From NCBI RefSeq assembly GCF_001571305.1, contig NZ_BCTN01000009.1:62001-126000 (forward strand): a stretch of 64,000 nucleotides of DNA, written 5' to 3'. A model generated the notes under the pieces. The model did not search any database. It was not told the DNA's origin and saw nothing but the letters and a program-made list of their open reading frames with translations. Both the position numbers and the translations under genes were made by a program. Numbering within the stretch: the first letter of the stretch is position 1; every line of letters begins with the position of its first letter. The stretch comes from Erwinia persicina NBRC 102418. GTDB taxonomy: Bacteria; Pseudomonadota; Gammaproteobacteria; Enterobacterales; Enterobacteriaceae. Of this stretch, positions 1 through 8,985 are shown one piece after another.

Positions 1-671
1 GCTTCTGCGGCGAGGAACGCCGACTGACGTTCACCTTCGGCTTTCAGGATCTGCGACTGCTTCTCGCCTTCGGCACGCAGGATCGCCGCCTGGCGCACCC
101 CTTCAGCTTCCAGAATGTCGGCACGCTTGGTACGTTCAGCTTTCATCTGTGCATTCATTGAGGCGATCAGTTCTGCCGGTGGGCGCACATCGCGGATTTC
201 TATGCGGGTAATTTTAATACCCCACGGGTTCGTGGCTTCATCGACAATATGCAGCAGGCGGGTGTTGATGTTGTCACGCTGTGACAGCATTTCGTCCAGT
301 TCCATTGAACCCAATACGGTACGCATATTGGTCATGGTCAGGTTGATGATAGCCAGCTCCAGATTGCTGACCTCATAGGCGGCACGCGCCGGATCGACAA
401 CCTGAATAAAGCAGACGGCATCAATCGTCACGCTGGCGTTATCTTTAGAGATAATCTCCTGCGACGGGATATCCAGTACCTGCTCCATCATATTAATTTT
501 GCGGCCAACGCGATCCATAAAAGGGATCACCAGATTCAGACCGGGCTGCAGGGTGTTGGTATAGCGACCGAAACGTTCAACGGTCCACTGGTAACCCTGT
601 GGGACAATTTTGATCCCTGACCAGACGAGGATCAGAGCCAGAATGATAATGACGGGAATCACAGCCAACAT
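1..671 (-). CDS. qmcA: QmcA, SPFH/prohibitin-family membrane protein (3' end outside window)
   Basis: The first 223 codons of a stomatin/prohibitin-like protein are present; the gene continues past base 1. An N-terminal hydrophobic anchor (about residues 3-18) is followed by the SPFH core, with recognisable stretches such as [15 protein letters not shown] and [12 protein letters not shown], and then the start of the alanine- and glutamate-rich helical region (repeated ILxAEGE). The family scaffolds inner-membrane microdomains. The ATG at 671 follows a strong GGAGG about 8 bases upstream. In E. coli qmcA is followed on the far side of fetAB by ybbN; here a different block separates them. Confidence 0.95.
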   Translation of the reverse strand, partial: MLAVIPVIIILALILVWSGIKIVPQGYQWTVERFGRYTNTLQPGLNLVIPFMDRVGRKINMMEQVLDIPSQEIISKDNASVTIDAVCFIQVVDPARAAYEVSNLELAIINLTMTNMRTVLGSMELDEMLSQRDNINTRLLHIVDEATNPWGIKITRIEIRDVRPPAELIASMNAQMKAERTKRADILEAEGVRQAAILRAEGEKQSQILKAEGERQSAFLAAE

Positions 672-825
672 AAAAAATAACCTCCGGATTGTTATTATTA
701 ATAAATCTATTGGGCGACCTTTTCCCCGCACGCCCTGTCTGCTGCGCCACTTTATGGCGAGGCAGCGATATTACTGTCCCGATGATATGGCAACACCTGC
801 GGGAGCGCCACCCTGAAGACGACGG

Positions 826-1689
826 TTATGGCTGATGCTCGCCGTACTGGAAGGAAAAATCGGCAATATAGCTACCCTCTGCCTCCGCGATCGCGTGTGA
901 CAGCGCCAGGTAGTAGGGCTCAAGTCCGATGGCTTCAATCTCTGCGATTTTATCGCGCACCGGTGCGCAGAACAGCGCCGGATTGCCTGCTGCCAGGCGC
1001 TTATTATTGACCGGTAGCTCATGAGTGACTGCTTTCATTGCCGTACGGATCGCCTGACGATAACTGCCCGGCACGTTGCTCACGTTATCTGCCGCCGTCA
1101 GCACGTTGAGCGTCGGAAATTCATCAGCCATTACGGCCGCCTTCAGCCGGTCAAAAAATTGCTTAAAGAGTTCGAACGACCCCAGATCGGTGACTTTGGG
1201 TTTGGTGGATTTTCCCTGAATGTTGCCCGGTGTTCTGCTGGTTTCGGTTGATGGCAATTTGCCTTTCTGTAGCTGAAGGTCAAACAGATAATTGGCGTGT
1301 TTCCTGCGTTCATGCAGATCCGGAAATTTTTCGTTAAAGGCTATGATAAACTCAGGAGCGGCCAGATCGGCCAGAGCGTGGTTATCCAGCCAGTCAGAGC
1401 GGGCGAAAACAGCCGGCCTGATAAACCATGAAGGAACAGGCTCTGAAAAACGAACGGACTGACCATTGTGATCAAACTCAACGAACTCAGCTCCTTTTTC
1501 AAAAGCGAAGCAGCAGTTTTTAAAGCTGATAATGGTGTCATTAATGATAAGGGCATCTTTAACGAACTTTGCCACCTCAGCGCTCATCACAAAGGCCGTT
1601 TTTTTGTCGTGATCGCGCAGAACGTAGTTAAGATCTGCCACTGACTTAACGCCAGGCTCAAGATCAAACTCAAAGAAAATATGTGACAT
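826..1689 (-). CDS. Hypothetical protein, 287 aa
   Basis: I do not recognise this protein. It has no signal peptide and no membrane segment. The first 130 residues are mixed polar/hydrophobic; around 145-165 there is a Ser/Thr/Lys-rich linker (TETSRTPGNIQGKSTK), and the C-terminal half is helical and charged. It is followed upstream by 150 bp without a gene and sits in a block of four unknown ORFs replacing the fetAB position of E. coli. The opposing frames in this interval are short and look like shadows. Likely cytoplasmic; function unknown. Confidence 0.65.
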   Translation of the reverse strand: MSHIFFEFDLEPGVKSVADLNYVLRDHDKKTAFVMSAEVAKFVKDALIINDTIISFKNCCFAFEKGAEFVEFDHNGQSVRFSEPVPSWFIRPAVFARSDWLDNHALADLAAPEFIIAFNEKFPDLHERRKHANYLFDLQLQKGKLPSTETSRTPGNIQGKSTKPKVTDLGSFELFKQFFDRLKAAVMADEFPTLNVLTAADNVSNVPGSYRQAIRTAMKAVTHELPVNNKRLAAGNPALFCAPVRDKIAEIEAIGLEPYYLALSHAIAEAEGSYIADFSFQYGEHQP

Positions 1690-1839
1690 ATTATAAACTT
1701 TCCGCTTTACCTGGATAAGTCATAATATCACATCTTACCATCATGAAGTCAGAAGGCTTTTCATACTGACCTCTCCTTCACGCTTGAAGCAGACTGTGGT
1801 TTAGAGACTTTTACAGGCACTCATCGCAGGTAAAGAGCT

Positions 1840-2085
1840 TTAATGACCCACCTCAAAGTGAACCGTGTGGCTATCGCGCTTCAGCATCAGTGTTGTCTCA
1901 TCCCGCGCAACCACACTGATAACCACTGATTTCAGGTCACTCATACTCAGTGCCATCAGACGTGCATTCAGCAGCAGTAGGGTGCTTAACATCTCTTCGC
2001 CAAACTCAGACGAAATTTCTTTCATCATAAGGTGATGCTCTTCCGTATTGACCCTGTTGTCGATCGCCTGTGAATATCGGTTCAT
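1840..2085 (-). CDS. Small hypothetical protein, 81 aa
   Basis: Acidic, mostly helical N-terminal half followed by a short beta-like tail (VVISVVARDETTLMLKRD). No signal peptide, no membrane segment, no cysteine. Its ATG lies inside the stop of the gene upstream (ATGA overlap, 2082-2085), so the two are almost certainly translated as a coupled pair. I do not recognise the family; the translational coupling is the best evidence that it is real. Confidence 0.55.
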   Translation of the reverse strand: MNRYSQAIDNRVNTEEHHLMMKEISSEFGEEMLSTLLLLNARLMALSMSDLKSVVISVVARDETTLMLKRDSHTVHFEVGH

Positions 2086-2351
2086 TGCGTTTTTCTCCGG
2101 GTTAATTTATTCAACGCCGCCTGACAGGTGCGGACAGAAACCATCTGATTTTCAAGCAGCTGTGCATAGTCATCCTGCTGTGCCAGAGGGCTCCGTTCAA
2201 GCGTTATTGCCAGTGACAGTGCATGATGTGCCGCCTGGGATAGCTGCAGGCATGCCGCGCGGTGTTCGCTGTGAAACTGCTCGCTGTCGCACAGTGCCCT
2301 CAGCAGCGCTGAACGTGATGCAGCGACCAGCGCCAGGTGTTCCGGTGCCAT
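2082..2351 (-). CDS. Small hypothetical helical protein, 89 aa
   Basis: A helical, Ala/Leu/Gln-rich protein with several His residues (HLALVAAS, SEQFHSEHRAA, AAHHALSLA). It overlaps the next gene by four bases (ATGA), giving a two-gene operon of tiny proteins. No signal peptide or membrane segment is visible. Family not recognised. The pair could be a small two-component module or partner proteins, but no toxin or antitoxin signature is clear enough to claim one. Confidence 0.5.
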   Translation of the reverse strand: MAPEHLALVAASRSALLRALCDSEQFHSEHRAACLQLSQAAHHALSLAITLERSPLAQQDDYAQLLENQMVSVRTCQAALNKLTRRKTQ

Positions 2352-2416
2352 CTGGCCCCTCCTGTTAATGGTCTCAAACAGATCAGGGCCAGCCTGGTGA
2401 AGGCATCTGCCGGAGT

Positions 2417-3055
2417 TCAGTGGAAATGAGCATGCCCCCCAAAACCTTCAGAACGGGAATTATCATGACCGTAGCCGTGGCCGCCGAAAGCAGAGCTGTG
2501 TGCATTATCCGCGCCACGATTTTCAGACCCGCCGTAGGACGAACGGCTCTGATTATTATTGCCGCCGTTCCCTTGCGCAGTGACAAAGTGGACGGTAGAG
2601 GGGACGACCGGCTTATTTCGGATAACGGAGGGGACTGACTGAACGGGCGTCTTTACACCAACGGGAACTGACTGAACGGGGGTCTTTACTCCGACGGTGC
2701 CTGCCGGAGTGAGCGCAGTGCCCTGGAGCGCTGCCGCTCTGGCATCGGCTTGTTGCTGGCCGATCTGGTCTCGATAGGTCGTCCCGTTGACCTTTTGCTT
2801 AGCCGCCCGAAGTGCAGCATGCGTCTTATCACTGTCAGTCGCTAATTGATTATTGAATGAGCCATCAGGATTAAAGCGGCCAGTTCCGTCTCTGCTGACT
2901 GTATCATTGTAGTGTGCCAGGTTTTGCCGATCCTGCTCCTGCAAGTTATGCCAGTTGTTGATGGCATCATTAAAAACAGGGGACCGCTGTTCAGCAGTCG
3001 CATTCAGTGAAGTGATGACAACAAGAGCAGCCAGCGCGATAGTCGTGCGTTTCAT
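2417..3055 (-). CDS. Secreted Gly/His-rich protein with internal 11-residue repeat, 212 aa
   Basis: A clear Sec signal peptide (MKRTTIALAALVVITSLNATA, cleavage near residue 21) marks it as exported. The mature N-terminal region is polar and helical with YNDTVSRDGTGRFNPDGSF. Residues about 120-141 contain the 11-residue unit VGVKTPVQSVP twice in tandem. The C-terminal 50 residues are low complexity, rich in Gly, Asn, Ser and His and ending HAHFH, which may bind metal. I do not recognise a family. It is followed by about 420 bp of gene-poor DNA upstream, which holds its promoter. Confidence 0.7.
   Translation of the reverse strand: MKRTTIALAALVVITSLNATAEQRSPVFNDAINNWHNLQEQDRQNLAHYNDTVSRDGTGRFNPDGSFNNQLATDSDKTHAALRAAKQKVNGTTYRDQIGQQQADARAAALQGTALTPAGTVGVKTPVQSVPVGVKTPVQSVPSVIRNKPVVPSTVHFVTAQGNGGNNNQSRSSYGGSENRGADNAHSSAFGGHGYGHDNSRSEGFGGHAHFH
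2633..2698 (-). repeat. Two tandem 33-bp units inside the secreted protein gene
   Basis: The bases encoding VGVKTPVQSVP are duplicated head to tail with only a few differences, for example gaacgggcgtctttac against gaacgggggtctttac. The unit length is a multiple of three so the frame is kept. It looks like a recent in-frame tandem duplication that could vary in copy number. Confidence 0.75.
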
Positions 3056-3479
3056 GAGTTTTTTCCAGTAAAGATAATGAGTGAGGTCAGTGTTATTAAC
3101 AGAATGGTTTTACCGGCCACCAGTACGCGCTCTTCCTGAAAATTTAGTGACTTAGTTTTAGTCATTCCGTTGTCATTTTTTGTGACTATGTTTGATGACT
3201 AATGCTAGTCTTTGTCTTGTCTTTTTATTTTGACTTCAATCAATTTAATGCCAGCAATCTAAAAGTCTTTAAGTCACCCTTGTGCGAGGGGGGAATCAAC
3301 AATGGCTGGCGAGTTTTTCAGGCTTTGGTATGAAGAGGGCTTTTGGTGTGAAGGCGGTGAAAATGCGGATGAGGCTGTTTTATGAGGAGGGAGTGAAACG
3401 GATGAGAAAGGCTGCGGGCAGGTAGAGGGAGGAAATAAAGGGGAGCAGGGCCGGCACTGTGAACACCGGCCCGGTAATA
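3056..3479. other. Gene-free 424-bp interval with repeated GTCA motifs
   Basis: The left part (about 3144-3215) is AT-rich and holds GTCATT at 3161-3166 and again at 3172-3177, eleven bases apart, plus GTGACT, TGTGACTA and GATGACTAA nearby, as expected for tandem response-regulator half-sites upstream of the secreted protein gene. The right part (3300-3445) is purine-rich on the plus strand. A GGGCCGG/CCGGCCC hairpin at 3448-3472 lies just beyond the cnoX stop but has no T run. No convincing ORF was found. Confidence 0.5.
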
Positions 3480-4337
3480 TCAGTAGAGCAGGGAGTAGAG
3501 CTGACGGCGGTATTTTGCTGCCAGAGCATCACCCGTGCCAAGTGCTGCGAGGATCTCCTGCAAAATTTTACGTGCCTGACCGTCGGCCGCGCCCAGATCC
3601 TGCTTCAGATGAGAGAACAGCAGTTCAAGCGCTTCTTCATTGCGCCCGACCTGATGAAACTGCAGCGCCAGCTGCGTGGCCAGCCCGGCATTGTCGGGAT
3701 CCGCTTCCAGCTGCTGTTGCAGCTGCTGGATTTCCGGGGTATCAGCTGCCTGTTTCAGCAGATCAATCTGCGCGATCAGCCCCTGATAGCGGGTATCCTG
3801 ATCCTGCAGCGGCACCACTTTCAGCACCGCTTCGGCTTCTTCGCTGCGGTTAAGTCCAATCAGTACTTCGGCCAGCAGAAAGCCGATATCGCTGCCCTGA
3901 TTGCTCAGCGCCCAGGCCTCTTTAAGCAGGGGCAGGGCGTCGATCAGCTTGCCTTCTTCCATCAGCTGCATGGCCTGCTGCGCCTTCAGTTCTTCTTCTT
4001 TTGGTAACACTTTTTCCAGCAGGGCGCGGACGGCTTCTTCCGGCTGAGGCCCCTGGAAACCGTCAACCGGCTGACCGTTCTGGAAAAGATAGACCGTCGG
4101 AAGGGAGCGCAGTCCAAACTGCTGCGCCACAGCGGGCTCGGCATCACAGTCGAGCCTGGCCAGAATAAACTGGCCGGCATACTCCTGCGCCAGACGATCC
4201 AGCAACGGCGTCAGCTGCTGACAGTGCTGGCTGCGCTCAGACCAGAAGTAGAACAGCACCGGGATCTGCATCGACTGTTCCAGCGTCTGGTGCAGGTTGG
4301 TTTCATTAATTTCTACAATCGTTGCTTGTGGTGACAT
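3480..4337 (-). CDS. cnoX: CnoX (YbbN), thioredoxin-like holdase chaperone
   Basis: Thioredoxin fold in residues 1-110 followed by tetratricopeptide-like helical repeats; 285 aa against 284 in E. coli. The active-site-like motif reads SQHC (Ser36, Cys39), so the first thioredoxin cysteine is replaced by serine exactly as in E. coli YbbN, which acts as a chlorine-activated chaperone working with GroEL rather than as a reductase. The ATG at 4337 (MSPQ) gives the family length; a GTG six codons upstream is possible but less likely. Next upstream is ybbO, as in E. coli. Confidence 0.95.
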   Translation of the reverse strand: MSPQATIVEINETNLHQTLEQSMQIPVLFYFWSERSQHCQQLTPLLDRLAQEYAGQFILARLDCDAEPAVAQQFGLRSLPTVYLFQNGQPVDGFQGPQPEEAVRALLEKVLPKEEELKAQQAMQLMEEGKLIDALPLLKEAWALSNQGSDIGFLLAEVLIGLNRSEEAEAVLKVVPLQDQDTRYQGLIAQIDLLKQAADTPEIQQLQQQLEADPDNAGLATQLALQFHQVGRNEEALELLFSHLKQDLGAADGQARKILQEILAALGTGDALAAKYRRQLYSLLY

Positions 4338-4406
4338 GAATTCGTCTCTTTTCACGTAAGTTTATTACTGTATTGGGGCGCGAGCCGCGGCTTCAAGGGG
4401 CGGCGA

Positions 4407-5216
4407 TTAATTCTGACGTAAAAACCGGTCCATCAGCCAGCCTGGCAGTAAACGGCGTAGCACCACGATGGCATGCGTGATTAGCGTTACCGGATAGCGC
4501 AGACGCGGGCGGCGGCTTTCCAGCGCATGGCGAAGTTTCGGCAGGATCGCCTCAGGCGGTAGCGTAAAGCGGGAGGCGATGCCGGGATTGTGTACCGGCT
4601 TATCCTGCTGCGCCTGACGGACATTGTCGGTAAACGGCGTATGAATCGGACCCGGCTCAATCAGACTGACGCGCACACCGCTGCTGTGCAGCTCCATGCG
4701 CAGCGCATCTGACCAGGCTTCCAGCGCGTACTTACTGGCGGCATAGGCTCCGCGACCTGGCGTGGAAATCAGGCCCATCACTGAGCTGGTATTGATAATA
4801 CGCCCGACGCCTGCGATCAGCGCCGGCAGCAGCAGCACGGTCAGCTGGTGGGTACCAAACAGATTGGTGGAGAACTGCTGCTCCAGCTGCTGGCGCGATA
4901 CCGACTGCAGCGGGCCATAGACACCAAAGCCGCCGTTATTAAACAGACCGTGTAATTCCCCGCCACACAGGGTGAGGATCTCCCCCGCTGCCCGTTCGAC
5001 GCTGGCAGCGTCATCCAGATCCAGCAGTACACCGCGAAAACCCAGCGCGTCCATTCGGGCGACGTCCTGCGGTTTCCGGCAGGCTGCAATCACATGATAG
5101 CCCCGGCGCAGCAGATCGTTGGCCGCCACCAGGCCAATTCCGCTGGAACTGCCGGTAATAACGATACTTTTTTGCATAACTTTACCTGTTACGGCGCTTA
5201 CAGCCGGGTCACTCAT
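4407..5216 (-). CDS. ybbO: YbbO, short-chain dehydrogenase/reductase
   Basis: Rossmann-fold oxidoreductase of 269 aa, same length as E. coli YbbO and very similar throughout. The NAD(P) glycine motif TGSSSGIG lies near residues 21-28, the NNGG variant of NNAG near 91-94, and the catalytic Ser with YAASK near 145-163. The C-terminal region is hydrophobic and basic (VVLRRLLPGWLMDRFL), suggesting membrane association. The start overlaps the tesA stop by eight bases, so the two are probably cotranscribed. Substrate in this strain is unknown; the E. coli enzyme reduces retinal and other aldehydes. Confidence 0.93.
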   Translation of the reverse strand: MSDPAVSAVTGKVMQKSIVITGSSSGIGLVAANDLLRRGYHVIAACRKPQDVARMDALGFRGVLLDLDDAASVERAAGEILTLCGGELHGLFNNGGFGVYGPLQSVSRQQLEQQFSTNLFGTHQLTVLLLPALIAGVGRIINTSSVMGLISTPGRGAYAASKYALEAWSDALRMELHSSGVRVSLIEPGPIHTPFTDNVRQAQQDKPVHNPGIASRFTLPPEAILPKLRHALESRRPRLRYPVTLITHAIVVLRRLLPGWLMDRFLRQN

Positions 5217-5832
5217 GTTTAACTAAGGGAGTAAGATTTTTGGCCATCAGATCGGCAATAAACGGCTGAGCGGCAGGATTGGGGTGTATACCGTCGTCCT
5301 GCATCCATTCCGGTTTCAGATAGACCTGTTCCATAAAGAATGGCAGCAGGGGAATGGCATGCTTCTCCGCCAGTCTGGGGTAAAGTGCGGCAAACGATTC
5401 TGTATAGCGTTTGCCATAGTTCGCAGGCAGACGCACCTGCATCAGCAGCGGCTGTGCATCAGCCGCCACGACCAGCTTAATGGCCTGGTCCAGATCCTGC
5501 TCGATCTGCTGCGGAGGAAAACCCCGTAGTCCGTCGTTGCCACCCAGTTCAATCAGTACCCAGCGAGGCTGATGTTGTTTTAGCAGGGCGGGCAAACGTG
5601 CCAGCCCCTGCGTCGCGGTATCGCCGCTTATGCTACCGTTAATAATGGTAGGGGATTTTTGCCATTTATCATTGAGTAACGCAGGCCATGCGGCACTGGC
5701 AGACATACGGTAACCGGCGCTCAGACTGTCGCCCAGCACCAGCAGTGTCTCTGCCGCCGTCGCGCGCAGCGTCATAAACGCCAATAAGAACAGGAAAGGC
5801 AAATGCCAGCGGAAAACATTCTTGAAGTTCAT
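5209..5832 (-). CDS. tesA: TesA, periplasmic acyl-CoA thioesterase I / lysophospholipase L1
   Basis: SGNH hydrolase with a Sec signal peptide (residues 1 to about 27, ending ATAAE). Block I GDSLSAGY carries the nucleophile Ser36; the block III GGNDGLRG and block V DGIHPN, with the Asp and His of the triad, are intact. From the ATG at 5832 (MNFKNVF) it is 207 aa against 208 in E. coli. It is divergent from ybbA and the two coding regions overlap by about 30 bases at their 5' ends, so each promoter lies inside the other gene. Confidence 0.96.
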   Translation of the reverse strand: MNFKNVFRWHLPFLFLLAFMTLRATAAETLLVLGDSLSAGYRMSASAAWPALLNDKWQKSPTIINGSISGDTATQGLARLPALLKQHQPRWVLIELGGNDGLRGFPPQQIEQDLDQAIKLVVAADAQPLLMQVRLPANYGKRYTESFAALYPRLAEKHAIPLLPFFMEQVYLKPEWMQDDGIHPNPAAQPFIADLMAKNLTPLVKHE

Positions 5833-6489
5833 CGTCTTAGTAAGTCCGTCGGTCAGGGTGAGCATCAGCTTTCCATCCTTACCGGAGTTGAGCTGGTTGT
5901 CAAACCGGCTGAGACGCTCGCCCTGATCGGAGAGTCCGGATCGGGCAAGTCAACGCTGCTGGGTATTCTTGCCGGCCTGGATGACGGTACGGAAGGCGAA
6001 GTGATGATGCTCGGGCAGCCGCTGCATCAGATGAATGAAGAGCAGCGGGCCGAACTGCGTGCGAAAAATGTCGGCTTTGTTTTTCAGTCTTTCATGCTGG
6101 TCCCCACCCTCAACGCTCAGGAAAACGTGCAGCTTCCGGCGCTGCTGCGCGGCGACAGTGATCGCAAAAGCCGGGAGCAGGCAGCCACGCTGCTCGCCCA
6201 ACTGGGCCTCGGTGAACGTCTGAGCCATCTTCCTGCACAGCTCTCCGGAGGGGAACAGCAGCGGGTGGCGCTGGCCCGTGCCTTTAACGGTCGGCCGGCG
6301 TTGCTCTTTGCCGATGAACCCACCGGCAATCTTGACCGGAAAACCGGTGAGCGTATTGCCGACCTGCTGTTTTCAATGAACCGGGACTATGCCACCACGC
6401 TGATCCTCGTTACGCATGATGAACAACTGGCTGCGCGCTGTGACCGCCGCCTGCGGCTGCGCGACGGCAAGCTGTGGGAGGAGGCATGA
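5803..6489 (+). CDS. ybbA: YbbA, ABC transporter ATP-binding protein
   Basis: ATPase of the MacB/LolD type, 228 aa as in E. coli. Walker A GESGSGKS spans residues 43-50, the Q-loop is FVFQSF, the signature is LSGGEQQRV, Walker B is [12 protein letters not shown] and the switch His is in LVTHD. It pairs with the FtsX-like protein YbbP, whose ATG overlaps the ybbA stop (ATGA, 6486-6489). The 5' end lies inside tesA on the other strand, which is the arrangement in E. coli. Confidence 0.96.
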   Translation: MPAENILEVHRLSKSVGQGEHQLSILTGVELVVKPAETLALIGESGSGKSTLLGILAGLDDGTEGEVMMLGQPLHQMNEEQRAELRAKNVGFVFQSFMLVPTLNAQENVQLPALLRGDSDRKSREQAATLLAQLGLGERLSHLPAQLSGGEQQRVALARAFNGRPALLFADEPTGNLDRKTGERIADLLFSMNRDYATTLILVTHDEQLAARCDRRLRLRDGKLWEEA

Positions 6490-8903
6490 TCTGGCGCTGG
6501 TTCTGGCGCGAGTGGAAATCCCCCTCGCTGCTGATTGTCTGGCTGGCGCTGACACTGGCAGTCGCCTGCGTGCTGGCTCTCGGTTCACTCAGCGACCGCA
6601 TGGAAAAAGGCTTAAGCCAGCAAAGTCGTGACTTTATGGCAGGTGACCGCACACTGCGCAGCGGCAAAGAGGTGCCTGCCGAATGGCTTGAACAGGCGCG
6701 TGCGGACGGCCTGCAGGTCGGACGTCAACTGACTTTTATGACCATGACCTTTGCGGGCGATACCCCGCAGCTGGCTTCGGTCAAAGCCGTCGACGATCTT
6801 TACCCGATGTTCGGGCAACTGACCACGGTGCCTGCCGGACTGAAACCGGCAGCGGGCACGGTGCTGGCCGCACCGCGTCTGCTGGCATTGCTGGAGCGTA
6901 AAGCCGGGGACCAACTGGACGTGGGGGATGCCACCCTGCTTATCGGGGGGGAGGTGGTCCAGGAGCCGGATGCGGGCTTTAACCCGTTCCAGACTGCACC
7001 GCGTCTGCTGATGAATCTGGCGGATGTGGAAAAGACCGGTGCGATCCAGCCCGGCAGCCGCATCACCTGGCGCTATAAATTTTCCGGTACGCCCGCGCAG
7101 CTGGCGCGCTATGACCGTTATATCGCCTCACGCATCACGGCGGATCAGCGCTGGATCAGCGTGGAGAACAGTGAGGACGCACTGGGTAAATCCATGCAGC
7201 GCGCCCAGCAGTTCCTGCTATTGTCAGCCCTGTTGACCCTGATGCTGGCCATTGCTGCCGTAGCGGTGGCGATGAATCATTACTGCCGCAGCCGCTACGA
7301 TCTGGTGGCAGTGCTGAAAACGCTCGGTGCCAACCGGGCGGCACTGCGCAGGCTGATTATCGGACAGTGGCTGTCGGTGCTGCTGCTGGCGGCCGTGGTG
7401 GGCAGCGTCATCGGCCTCGGCTTTGAAGCCCTGCTGTTAAGCATGCTGCGTCCGGTGCTGCCCGGTGAGCTGCCGGCCGCCAGCGCCTGGCCGTGGCTGT
7501 GGGCGGTGGGATCGCTGTTTGTCATCTCTCTGCTGGTGGGGCTGCGTCCTTACCGTCTGCTGCTGGCAACCCAGCCGCTGCGCGTCCTGCGTCGTGACAC
7601 GGTGGCCAACCTCTGGCCGCTGAAGTTCTATCTGCCCGTCATGGCGCTGGTGGTGATCGGTCTGCTGGCACTGCTGGTGGGGGGCAGCAAGCTGCTGTGG
7701 GCGCTGGTGGCCGGGATTGTGCTGCTCTCCTTACTGCTGGGGGCGATTGGCTGGGGCGGGCTGCTGCTGCTGCGCCGCCTGACGCTGCGCAATCTGGCAT
7801 TTCGTCTGGCAGTCAACCGGCTGCTGCGGCAGCCGTGGACGACGCTCAGCCAGCTGGCGGCCTTCTCGCTGTCGTTTATGCTGCTGGCGCTGCTGCTGGT
7901 GATGCGGGGCGATCTGTTGGAACGCTGGCAGCAGCAGCTGCCGCCAGGCAGTCCGAACTATTTTCTGCTGAACATGACCGAACAGCAGGTGCCGCAGGTG
8001 CAGGCCTTCCTGCAGCAGCATCAGGTCAAGGCAGAAACTTTCTATCCGGTGGCGCGCGTGCGGCTGACCAGCATTAATGAAAAGCCGGCCGACCCGGCGC
8101 TGGATGAGTCCCTGAACCGGGAGCTGAATCTCACCTGGCAGAAAGATCTGCCGGATCACAATCCGATGACTTCAGGCACCTGGCCGCCGAAAAAGGGAGA
8201 AGTGTCGATTGAACAGGAGCTGGCCGGACGGCTCGGTGTGAAGCTGGGGGATACCGTCACCTTTACCGGGGATACCCAGGAGTTCAGTGCCAGAATCAGC
8301 AGCATGCGCAAGGTGGACTGGGAGAGTCTGAAGCCAAACTTCTTCTTTATCTTCCCGCCGGGTACGCTGGACGGACAGCCGCAGACCTGGCTGACCAGTT
8401 TCAGAATGGATAATGACAACGGCACGCTGGCACAGCTAAACCGGCAGTTCCCGACGCTCAGCCTGCTGGATATTGGCAGTATTTTGCGGCAGATAAGCCA
8501 GGTGCTGGCCCAGGTCAGTCAGGCGCTGGAGATTATGGTGATTCTGGTGACCGCCTGCGGTGTCCTGCTGCTGCTGGCGCAGATTCAGGTCGGCATGCGT
8601 CAGCGCCGCCAGGAGCTGGTGGTCTTTCGCACGCTCGGGGCCAGTACCCGTCTGCTGCGCGGCACGCTGTGGTGTGAGTTTGCGCTGCTGGGTGTCGTGT
8701 CTGGCGTGGCGGCGGCTATCGGGGCAGAGGCGGCGCTGTGGGGGCTGCAACGTAAGGTGTTCGACTTCCCGTGGCAGCCTGATTTTACGCTGTGGCTGGT
8801 GCTGCCATTAACCGGCGCCGTTCTGCTGTCGCTGTGCGGCGGCTGGCTGGGCGTGCGGTTACTGAAAGGGAAAGCGCTGTTCAGAGGGTATTACACGGGA
8901 TAA
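6486..8903 (+). CDS. ybbP: YbbP, FtsX-like ABC permease
   Basis: Inner-membrane protein of 805 aa (804 in E. coli) with about ten membrane segments: one near the N-terminus, clusters around 255-470 and three or four at the C-terminus, and large periplasmic loops between them. The architecture is that of FtsX/MacB-like proteins duplicated in one chain. The start at 6486 overlaps the ybbA stop, so subunits are translationally coupled; a start four codons earlier is possible but would sit further into ybbA. The substrate is unknown; the family is often mechanotransmissive and may act on lipids or proteins. Confidence 0.95.
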   Translation: MIWRWFWREWKSPSLLIVWLALTLAVACVLALGSLSDRMEKGLSQQSRDFMAGDRTLRSGKEVPAEWLEQARADGLQVGRQLTFMTMTFAGDTPQLASVKAVDDLYPMFGQLTTVPAGLKPAAGTVLAAPRLLALLERKAGDQLDVGDATLLIGGEVVQEPDAGFNPFQTAPRLLMNLADVEKTGAIQPGSRITWRYKFSGTPAQLARYDRYIASRITADQRWISVENSEDALGKSMQRAQQFLLLSALLTLMLAIAAVAVAMNHYCRSRYDLVAVLKTLGANRAALRRLIIGQWLSVLLLAAVVGSVIGLGFEALLLSMLRPVLPGELPAASAWPWLWAVGSLFVISLLVGLRPYRLLLATQPLRVLRRDTVANLWPLKFYLPVMALVVIGLLALLVGGSKLLWALVAGIVLLSLLLGAIGWGGLLLLRRLTLRNLAFRLAVNRLLRQPWTTLSQLAAFSLSFMLLALLLVMRGDLLERWQQQLPPGSPNYFLLNMTEQQVPQVQAFLQQHQVKAETFYPVARVRLTSINEKPADPALDESLNRELNLTWQKDLPDHNPMTSGTWPPKKGEVSIEQELAGRLGVKLGDTVTFTGDTQEFSARISSMRKVDWESLKPNFFFIFPPGTLDGQPQTWLTSFRMDNDNGTLAQLNRQFPTLSLLDIGSILRQISQVLAQVSQALEIMVILVTACGVLLLLAQIQVGMRQRRQELVVFRTLGASTRLLRGTLWCEFALLGVVSGVAAAIGAEAALWGLQRKVFDFPWQPDFTLWLVLPLTGAVLLSLCGGWLGVRLLKGKALFRGYYTG

Positions 8904-8952
8904 GGAAGGGGGGCGGCCGGAAAAAAGGTCGACCCTGCGCCAGACCATGTCG

Positions 8953-8979
8953 GGGCTGACCTTCTGTGGTGGTCAGCCC
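8953..8979. terminator. Hairpin between convergent ybbP and purK
   Basis: A perfect 9-bp inverted repeat (GGGCTGACC / GGTCAGCCC) with a 9-base loop lies in the 80-bp gap between the two convergent stops. There is no long T run on either side, so it may be a weak or bidirectional terminator or a mRNA 3'-end stabiliser. Confidence 0.5.
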
Positions 8980-8985
8980 GTAACA

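Noticed and set aside
7731-8159. Minus-strand Gln/His-rich ORF inside ybbP
   Set aside because: It is the reverse complement of a Leu-rich membrane gene; Gln-rich antisense frames are an expected shadow of CTG codons.
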